Of a stretch of 9,667 nucleotides of DNA, positions 4,762-9,667 are shown piece by piece. Source of the DNA: Lachnospiraceae bacterium (GTDB taxonomy: Bacteria; Bacillota; Clostridia; Lachnospirales; Lachnospiraceae); NCBI GenBank assembly GCA_003535955.1, contig DPZM01000241.1, forward strand, positions 1 through 9,667, in the 5' to 3' direction. Position 1 is the stretch's first letter, and each line of letters begins with the position of its first letter. The notes below the pieces were generated by a model. It saw only the letters and a list, made by a program, of their open reading frames with translations, did no database searches and was not told where the DNA came from. The position numbers and the translations under genes are program-made.

Positions 4762-6615
4762 TCAGTCGGTAAGCTTGTACATTTTAAACATATACCGATC
4801 GAACCTGAATTCCGATATATATTCAATGCCGTAACCCTTATCCTGGATCTCCTTTATCGCCGTATCGTAGTCCTCCGTTCCTTCAAAAGAGTCAAGGACC
4901 GCAACGAAGACCTCGCTGCCCGGAACCTCATTCGCCGCATTTACCGCATCATCAAGAGTTTCATAGTTGACAAGATCACCGTTATAGAAGGGAAGGCAAC
5001 AGGCAAGTTCCTCGGATCCTTCCAAAGTGTAGAGAGAATCACCTTCGGACACATTTTGGTTAAGCCAGCCGGTAAGCTCCCTGACTCCCGGTGCGTATTC
5101 ACTTGCATAGGCAATGTTGTAGGCGTTTGTTCCGATAACGATTTCAAGCATGACTATAAGGTAGGCGGCCCATTTCTTAAGTGTGGCGGCCTCTCTTGCA
5201 AAGAAGAGCCATATAAGTCCGAGAGCAAAGAAAAGGTAGCGGTCTACGAAGATATTGGCGGTCATGATCCTGCTTATGACGGTTCCGAATAGGAGAACGA
5301 TATAGTAAAGGATAAAGCAGTAGATGATATAGAGATCACCCACTGTCTTGTTCTTCCTTACAAGAGCCCTTATAAAGAGAAGGCCGGTGAGAACGAGCAG
5401 TATTATGCTGAGCGGTGTGAAACCTGCCGTAAAGGGATACCTGCTGTATTTGATAAATACGGAAAGGGTAACCTCAGGCATTGAAAAATAACCGCTTACG
5501 CTCTTTAGCTGCTGCAGAGTCACTAACAGGCAGGGGAAGTAGAGGATGACAGTTGCTAAAAGGCAGATGAAAAAAGACCCGAGTCTTAATGGATGCTTCT
5601 CTTTATCCTCATCCTCCCTGTATCTGCTGCTCTCCACGCAGGCATAGATCAGAATGAACAAATAAGTAAGGCCTGCCGTAACAAAGGCAAAATGGTGGGA
5701 ATAACCCGCAAGAACTGTCGATAAGGTAAGCATCATCCAGTTAAGGAACCGGGGACTGTTTACTGTTTCACCCGCAAAGATCCCGGCTGCTGTGGCAAAC
5801 AGGAACCCCAGGCTGTACATCCTTATCTCAACCCCGTAGAAGAACATGTTGGGCATAACAATAATGGCAAGGATAAAGATGCAGGAGGTAAGTGTTCCGT
5901 ATCTCTTTCTTACGATCGTGGCTCCCAGGATCATCGTAAGGATCATGGGTACGGCACTGGTCATCTTCATTACGGGAACACTGTAGCCGAAGAAATCGGT
6001 TGACAGCTTCAGAAGGATATTGTAAAGGGGAGGCAGGGTGTCGGCCATTGACCGTCTTATAACCTCCGGCATGTCGGCATTTACCAATGATGCGGTGAAG
6101 GCTTCATCCAGCCACACATTATAGTTAAAGGTAAGGGAAATATAGATAAAAGCTCCCAGGATAACAAGAAGCCAGGGGATGAGGATACCGGATATGTTTA
6201 TATCCTTTTTTTCCTTCTCTCTTTTTTCTTTCGTCCCTTTTTCTTCTTTTTCCGAAGCCTTCGTATTTTTACCGTTTATTTCCACGGTGTCATTACCGGA
6301 CAGCTCAAGGTAAACGATGTCGTCTTCGCTTTCTTCGGATTCCCTGTATACTTCATCGCTGTAGAGATCGTCATCGGATCCGCCTGATCTTTCAGATTCT
6401 TTTTCGCCTGATCCTTCTTTATGCTCTTCACCTTCGGTTTTATCATCTGATACAGATACAGCTTCTCCCTGTGATGCTTCGGGCGATCTGTCATCCGTCC
6501 GATCCGGCTCTTCTCCGGCATCTTCCGCATCCAGATCCTCGATATCTTCTTCTCTTATCATGTTATCGGGAGCATCTGTGATATCCCGCTTTTTCTTTTG
6601 GTTATTTTTACTCAT
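4762..6615 (-). CDS. GT-C/PMT-like membrane glycosyltransferase (GT39-type) with acidic N-terminal tail
   Basis: A 617-residue polytopic membrane protein. Residues 1-140 are hydrophilic and low-complexity, rich in Asp, Glu, Ser and Lys, ending in a basic/acidic stretch just before the membrane; this part is probably disordered and cytoplasmic. The first membrane segment is at about 142-162. The GT-C signature follows as WLDEAF at 168-173 (D170/E171, the position of the catalytic acidic residue in PMT/ArnT-like enzymes), then DTLPPLYNILLKL at 192-204 and EIRMYSL at 263-269, both typical of this fold. Many more hydrophobic segments follow to about residue 500, then a soluble C-terminal domain of ~110 residues. 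Such enzymes use a polyprenyl-phosphate sugar donor on the outer face of the membrane; the acceptor here is unknown. The start is ATG with GGAGG 9 bases upstream on the - strand. It shares its upstream region with the divergent regulator gene. Confidence 0.75.
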   Translation of the reverse strand: MSKNNQKKKRDITDAPDNMIREEDIEDLDAEDAGEEPDRTDDRSPEASQGEAVSVSDDKTEGEEHKEGSGEKESERSGGSDDDLYSDEVYRESEESEDDIVYLELSGNDTVEINGKNTKASEKEEKGTKEKREKEKKDINISGILIPWLLVILGAFIYISLTFNYNVWLDEAFTASLVNADMPEVIRRSMADTLPPLYNILLKLSTDFFGYSVPVMKMTSAVPMILTMILGATIVRKRYGTLTSCIFILAIIVMPNMFFYGVEIRMYSLGFLFATAAGIFAGETVNSPRFLNWMMLTLSTVLAGYSHHFAFVTAGLTYLFILIYACVESSRYREDEDKEKHPLRLGSFFICLLATVILYFPCLLVTLQQLKSVSGYFSMPEVTLSVFIKYSRYPFTAGFTPLSIILLVLTGLLFIRALVRKNKTVGDLYIIYCFILYYIVLLFGTVISRIMTANIFVDRYLFFALGLIWLFFAREAATLKKWAAYLIVMLEIVIGTNAYNIAYASEYAPGVRELTGWLNQNVSEGDSLYTLEGSEELACCLPFYNGDLVNYETLDDAVNAANEVPGSEVFVAVLDSFEGTEDYDTAIKEIQDKGYGIEYISEFRFDRYMFKMYKLTD

Positions 6616-6642
6616 CCTGCCCTCCGCTTAAGATATGATAAG

Positions 6643-6671
6643 ATTGTAACCATTTTTCTTTTGATTTTCAA
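6643..6671 (-). promoter_or_regulatory. Sigma-A promoter of the membrane glycosyltransferase gene
   Basis: On the - strand: TTGAAA (complement at 6666-6671), an exact 17-bp spacer, and TACAAT (complement at 6643-6648). Each box matches consensus at 5 of 6 bases. The predicted start is about 20 bases before the GGAGG of the gene, giving a short leader. Confidence 0.72.
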
Positions 6672-6697
6672 ATGTTTGGGCAAATTTCACAAAAGAT

Positions 6698-6713
6698 GTT
6701 ACAGAAAAGTAAC
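6698..6713. promoter_or_regulatory. Inverted repeat GTTAC-N6-GTAAC in the divergent intergenic region, possible operator
   Basis: A perfect 5-bp inverted repeat with a 6-base A-rich centre lies between the divergent glycosyltransferase and regulator genes. It is about 27 bp upstream of the -35 of the former and upstream of the likely promoter of the latter. Symmetry and position suit a dimeric regulator. The adjacent regulator is one candidate, but this is inference; no T-run suggests a terminator. Confidence 0.35.
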
Positions 6714-6729
6714 TTTACGCCTTTATTTT

Positions 6730-6759
6730 TTGGTAAGTTTGTATTAGAATAACTATATG
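6730..6759 (+). promoter_or_regulatory. Likely promoter region of the CdaR-like regulator gene
   Basis: AT-rich DNA with overlapping -10 candidates: TAGAAT at 6745-6750 (poor -35, TTTATT at 6722-6727) and TATATG at 6754-6759 (TTGGTA at 6730-6735, 18-bp spacer). Neither clearly wins. Confidence 0.3.
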
Positions 6760-6780
6760 TATGGGTAAAGGAGAAGGATT

Positions 6781-7869
6781 ATGATTTCTAATCAGATTCT
6801 GCAGACCACGATAGACGGATTGAAGAATATCACGAAGATGGAACTGGGGGTAATAGATACCGAGGGCAAGATCTTAGCGGCAACATTCAGGGAGCCGACG
6901 GAGTTCAAGGTTGCTGCCGCCAATTTTACCGCATCGCCTGCGGACAGCCAGGAGATCCAGGGACATCAGTTCTTCAAGGTATATGATGAACTTCAGCTTG
7001 AGTATATAGTTGTTGCCCAGGGAGGATCGGAGAACGCATACACGGTTGGCAAGATAGCATCCTTCCAGATACAGAACCTGCTTGTGGCATATAAGGAGCG
7101 GTTTGACAAGGATAACTTTATCAAGAACCTGCTGCTTGACAACCTGCTTCTGGTTGATATTTACAACAGGTCGCAGAAGCTCAGGATCGAGACGGATGCG
7201 CGAAGGATCGCCATAGTTGCCGAGGCGGTAAACGATAAGGAGAATAATTCTCTCGAGGCCGTAAGGAGCTTCTTTGCGGGCCGCACCAAGGACTTCATCA
7301 CAGCGGTTGATGAGGATAACATCATTATCATCCGTGACCTTGGACAGGGTGAGGATTATGAGGATGTTGCCAGGGCGGCGAATCAGATATACGATCTATT
7401 TGTTGCCAAGGGTCATAAGAACCTGCATGTGTCCTACGGAACCATCGTTGGAGAGATAAGAGAGGTGAGCCGGTCGTATAAGGAAGCCAAGATGGCCCTT
7501 GACGTAGGTAAGATCTTCTTCGATGAGAGAAGCGTCATCGCATACAGTGAGCTGGGTATAGGGCGATTGATCTATCAGCTTCCGATACCCTTGTGTAAGA
7601 TGTTTATTAAGGAAATATTCGACGGCAAGTCTCCGGATGATTTCGATGAGGAGACGATCATGACCATTAACAAGTTCTTCGAGAACAGCCTTAATGTATC
7701 GGAGACCAGCCGTCAGCTCTATATACACAGGAATACGCTGGTTTACAGGCTTGATAAGCTCCAGAAGACAACCGGCCTTGATCTTAGGGTATTCGAAGAT
7801 GCGATAACCTTCAAGATCGCTTTGATGGTTGTCAAATATATGAAATACATGGAGGATTTTGATTTCTAA
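6781..7869 (+). CDS. CdaR/PucR-type transcriptional regulator
   Basis: A 362-residue protein with the architecture of CdaR (sugar-diacid regulator) relatives. The N-terminal ~130 residues (MISNQILQTTIDGLKNITKMELGVIDTEGKILAAT...) form the putative ligand-sensing domain. A middle GGDEF-like domain lies at about 140-255 without a GGDEF motif, so it is not expected to be a cyclase. A PucR-type helix-turn-helix lies at about 295-352, with the typical FFENSLNVSETSRQLYIHRNTLVYRLDKL pattern. There is no membrane segment. The ATG has AAAGGAGAAGG just upstream. The effector is unknown; the family name does not prove a response to sugar diacids. It is divergent from the membrane glycosyltransferase gene, with a GTTAC-N6-GTAAC repeat between them, and lies upstream of ftsEX on the same strand. 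It could control either neighbour. Confidence 0.82.
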   Translation: MISNQILQTTIDGLKNITKMELGVIDTEGKILAATFREPTEFKVAAANFTASPADSQEIQGHQFFKVYDELQLEYIVVAQGGSENAYTVGKIASFQIQNLLVAYKERFDKDNFIKNLLLDNLLLVDIYNRSQKLRIETDARRIAIVAEAVNDKENNSLEAVRSFFAGRTKDFITAVDEDNIIIIRDLGQGEDYEDVARAANQIYDLFVAKGHKNLHVSYGTIVGEIREVSRSYKEAKMALDVGKIFFDERSVIAYSELGIGRLIYQLPIPLCKMFIKEIFDGKSPDDFDEETIMTINKFFENSLNVSETSRQLYIHRNTLVYRLDKLQKTTGLDLRVFEDAITFKIALMVVKYMKYMEDFDF

Positions 7870-7885
7870 ATTGCTATTTGCGGGT

Positions 7886-7945
7886 ATATGTATGTACAGG
7901 TATTTGACCGTGCTTGCACGAAGGAAAATACCTGCACATACATAT
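7886..7945. repeat. Long inverted repeat, 19 of 20 pairs, with a nested hairpin
   Basis: Left arm 7886-7905 and right arm 7926-7945 are complementary at 19 of 20 positions (single A/C mismatch at 7896/7935). The 20-base loop holds a second hairpin, CGTGC-TT-GCACG, at 7909-7920. As RNA this would be a very stable stem 17 bases after the regulator stop. It lacks a T tail, so it is more likely a transcript stabiliser, an attenuator or a repeat element than a simple terminator. Confidence 0.8.
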
Positions 7946-7948
7946 GTA

Positions 7949-8026
7949 TCCTGCGAAGCAGGAATCCCATCCGACATGAGTAATCCAGCACGAAGTGCGT
8001 TGAGCCTGCGAAGCAGGCGTGATTAC
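7949..8026. repeat. Cluster of GAA-loop mini-hairpins (GCGAAGC type)
   Basis: Three hairpins share a GAA loop: TCCTGC-GAA-GCAGGA at 7949-7963, GCAC-GAA-GTGC at 7988-7998, and GCCTGC-GAA-GCAGGC at 8004-8018. The first and third contain the heptamer GCGAAGC, known from structural work as an exceptionally stable DNA mini-hairpin. The second and third are enclosed by GTAATC (7980-7985) and GATTAC (8021-8026). Confidence 0.75.
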
Positions 8027-8087
8027 GAATGGAAGGAGGGGATCCCGCAAATTCAGATTTTTTATTGTTTGGAGGGAGGGAGTATAA

Positions 8088-8777
8088 ATGATCACACTTG
8101 AGAACGTCAGCAAGAGCTATACCAATGATGGTATGCCTGCACTTAATAATGTGAGCCTGCACATTGATAAGGGAGAATTCGTATTTATAGTAGGCGATTC
8201 GGGTTCGGGTAAGTCGACCATGATAAAGTTACTGCTCAGGGAGCTTACCCCCACGAGCGGCCGCATTATTGTCAATAATTTCGATCTGGCAAAGTTAAGG
8301 AGACGCAAGATTCCCAAGTACAGGAGAAATATCGGAGTCGTATTCCAGGATTTCCGTCTGCTAAAGGACCGCAACGTCTATGAGAACGTTGCCTTTGCCC
8401 AGCGTGTTATCGAGGTACCCACAAGACAGATCAAGAAGAATGTTCCCGCCATGTTATCTCTCGTGGGACTTCCCGAGAAGTACAGGAGCAAGACCAAGGA
8501 ACTCTCCGGTGGTGAGCAGCAGAGGGTAGCACTGGCAAGGGCGCTTGTAAACAATCCGCCCATCCTGCTTGCGGACGAGCCGACAGGTAACCTCGATCCC
8601 AGGAATTCATGGGAAATAATGAAGCTCCTTGAGGAAATAAACCGCAGGGGTACTACGGTTGTTGTCGTTACCCATAACAGGGAGATCGTCAATGCAATGC
8701 GCAAGCGGGTTATAACGGTTAAGAAGGGTATCATAGTCAGTGACGAGGAGAAGGGTGAGTATATAGATGAAGATTAG
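8088..8777 (+). CDS. ftsE: Cell division ATP-binding protein FtsE
   Basis: A 229-residue ABC-type ATPase, the nucleotide-binding half of FtsEX, working at the inner face of the membrane at the division site. All ABC motifs are present: Walker A GDSGSGKS at 36-43, Q-loop Q87 (VVFQDFRLL), signature LSGGEQ at 139-144, Walker B ILLADEP at 159-165 followed by the D-loop, and H196 of the H-loop (VVVTHNR). Length matches the family. The ATG follows a long purine-rich ribosome binding site (GGAGGGAGGG, 8071-8080). The 3' end overlaps ftsX by 11 bp. ATP hydrolysis by FtsE is thought to drive FtsX movements that activate peptidoglycan hydrolases such as PcsB or other CHAP/M23 enzymes. The gene for such a hydrolase would be expected just downstream of the window. 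Confidence 0.95.
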   Translation: MITLENVSKSYTNDGMPALNNVSLHIDKGEFVFIVGDSGSGKSTMIKLLLRELTPTSGRIIVNNFDLAKLRRRKIPKYRRNIGVVFQDFRLLKDRNVYENVAFAQRVIEVPTRQIKKNVPAMLSLVGLPEKYRSKTKELSGGEQQRVALARALVNNPPILLADEPTGNLDPRNSWEIMKLLEEINRRGTTVVVVTHNREIVNAMRKRVITVKKGIIVSDEEKGEYIDED

Positions 8778-9666
8778 TACTTTCGTTTTCACATTCAAAC
8801 AGGGATTTAAGAACATTTTCAGGAATAAGATTTTTTCCCTTGCGACTATCGCAACTATAGCCGCCTGTATTTTCCTCTTTGGTGTTTTCTATTCGGTAGT
8901 TGAGAATGTAAGATATTCTATCGAAAAGGCCGAGACCAATGTGGCGGTAACGGTTTTCTTCGATGAGGATATCACCGAAGCAAGGATACAGGAGATCGGC
9001 GACATGATACGGTCCCGTCCGGAAGTGTCTTCCGTTGAATTCGTATCCGCTTCCGACGCCTGGGAAGCATTCAAGGTGGATTATCTGGGTGAATACGCGG
9101 ACGGTTATGAAGGTGACAATCCACTTGAGGGAAGCGAGAACTACGAGATATATTTAAGGGATGTATCCAAACAGACCGAGCTGGTAAGATATCTCGAGAC
9201 TGTACAGGGAGTCCGTGAGATTAATCACTCGGACGTTACGGCCAATATACTTACCCAGTTTAACAGGCTCTTAAGCTATGTTTCGCTTGGTATCATAGGC
9301 ATACTGCTTGCGGTGTCGTTATTCCTTATCAGCAATACGGTTGCGATGGGTATCGCGGTCCGCAGGGAGGAGATCGGCATCATGAAGCTTATCGGTGCCA
9401 CTGACTTCGTTGTAAGGTCACCCTTTCTGATAGAGGGTATCCTGCTTGGGATAATAGGAGCGGCTATCCCGCTTGTTGCAGTATATTTTATTTATAACAA
9501 TATAATCATATATGCATCACAGCAGTTCGCGATCCTTAACGATCTGATGCAGTTTAAGACAGCCAGGGAGATATTCTCGGTACTTATACCGGTTGCCATT
9601 TTCCTTGGAATAGGACTTGGCTTCCTGGGAAGCCTTATCACAGTAAGGAAGCATTTGAGAGTATGA
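8767..9666 (+). CDS. ftsX: Cell division permease-like protein FtsX
   Basis: A 299-residue membrane partner of FtsE. The layout is the classical FtsX one: a short cytoplasmic N-terminus (FKQGFKNIFRNKIFSLATI), a first membrane segment at about 26-46, a large extracellular loop at about 47-168, and three further segments at about 173-195, 220-245 and 270-292. The cytoplasmic link AVRREEIGIMKLIGAT at 197-212 matches the coupling region that contacts FtsE. The extracellular loop (VAVTVFFDEDITEARIQEIGDMI...) is the part that binds the hydrolase or its activator in relatives. The start ATG lies inside ftsE (frame +1 overlap), typical for translational coupling. The stop lies at 9664-9666, so the gene is complete. 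Confidence 0.95.
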   Translation: MKISTFVFTFKQGFKNIFRNKIFSLATIATIAACIFLFGVFYSVVENVRYSIEKAETNVAVTVFFDEDITEARIQEIGDMIRSRPEVSSVEFVSASDAWEAFKVDYLGEYADGYEGDNPLEGSENYEIYLRDVSKQTELVRYLETVQGVREINHSDVTANILTQFNRLLSYVSLGIIGILLAVSLFLISNTVAMGIAVRREEIGIMKLIGATDFVVRSPFLIEGILLGIIGAAIPLVAVYFIYNNIIIYASQQFAILNDLMQFKTAREIFSVLIPVAIFLGIGLGFLGSLITVRKHLRV

Positions 9667-9667
9667 T

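Larger units (their letters stand above)
7870..8087. repeat. Hyper-palindromic spacer between the regulator gene and ftsE
   Basis: These 218 bp hold no gene. They contain a ~60-bp imperfect palindrome (7886-7945), a mini-hairpin at 7949-7963, and a three-way-junction-like unit at 7980-8026 made of an outer stem GTAATC/GATTAC around two further GAA-loop hairpins. The remaining part (8027-8087) carries purine-rich tracts, a short T-run at 8058-8063 and the ftsE ribosome binding site. The layout resembles REP-like or small mobile palindromic elements. No flanking duplication is clear. Confidence 0.7.

Noticed and set aside
4468..5292. 274-codon open frame on the + strand
   Set aside because: It lies antisense to the yjfB-like gene and the glycosyltransferase C-terminus, crosses the yjfB promoter, has no ribosome binding site, and its translation looks like no known family.
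7396..7977. 193-codon open frame on the - strand
   Set aside because: It is antisense to the regulator helix-turn-helix region and runs through the long palindrome; no plausible start signal.

Overview
The window looks like the chromosome of a Gram-positive anaerobe of the Clostridia, most likely Lachnospiraceae (Butyrivibrio/Roseburia-like). This rests on the protein types (a DnaC/DnaI-like ATPase with a Cys cluster, a long ~395-residue PRPP synthetase, a CvfB-like S1 protein, a YjfB-family peptide, ftsEX behind a CdaR/PucR-type regulator), the strong GGAGG-type ribosome binding sites and the moderate GC content. The genus is an inference. The genes look like core or lineage-conserved housekeeping genes. 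I see no phage, transposase, CRISPR or defence genes.

Left block (1-3138, + strand): a helicase-loader-like ATPase that runs in from outside the window, then 7 bp later a ribose-phosphate pyrophosphokinase. Next come 291 bp without a gene, rich in complementary segments, with a perfect TATAAT hexamer just upstream of them. This stretch leads straight into a cvfB-like gene encoding an S1-domain RNA-binding protein. It is the best candidate in the window for an undescribed RNA element.

Middle block (3139-6780): a 77-residue protein of unknown function and a CPBP-family membrane protease sit one base apart (+ strand). They end at a strong bidirectional terminator. Two genes converge on it from the - strand: a 65-residue YjfB-family (putative motility) peptide with its own promoter, and upstream of it a 617-residue GT-C/PMT-like membrane glycosyltransferase with a long acidic N-terminal tail. 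The glycosyltransferase gene has a good sigma-A promoter in the intergenic region it shares with the divergent regulator gene.

Right block (6781-9667, + strand): a CdaR/PucR-type regulator, then a 218-bp spacer packed with inverted repeats. The spacer holds one ~60-bp palindrome and three mini-hairpins with GAA loops, two of them carrying GCGAAGC. After it come ftsE and ftsX, overlapping by 11 bp, which form the ABC-type complex that controls peptidoglycan hydrolases at division. ftsX ends one base before the window does.
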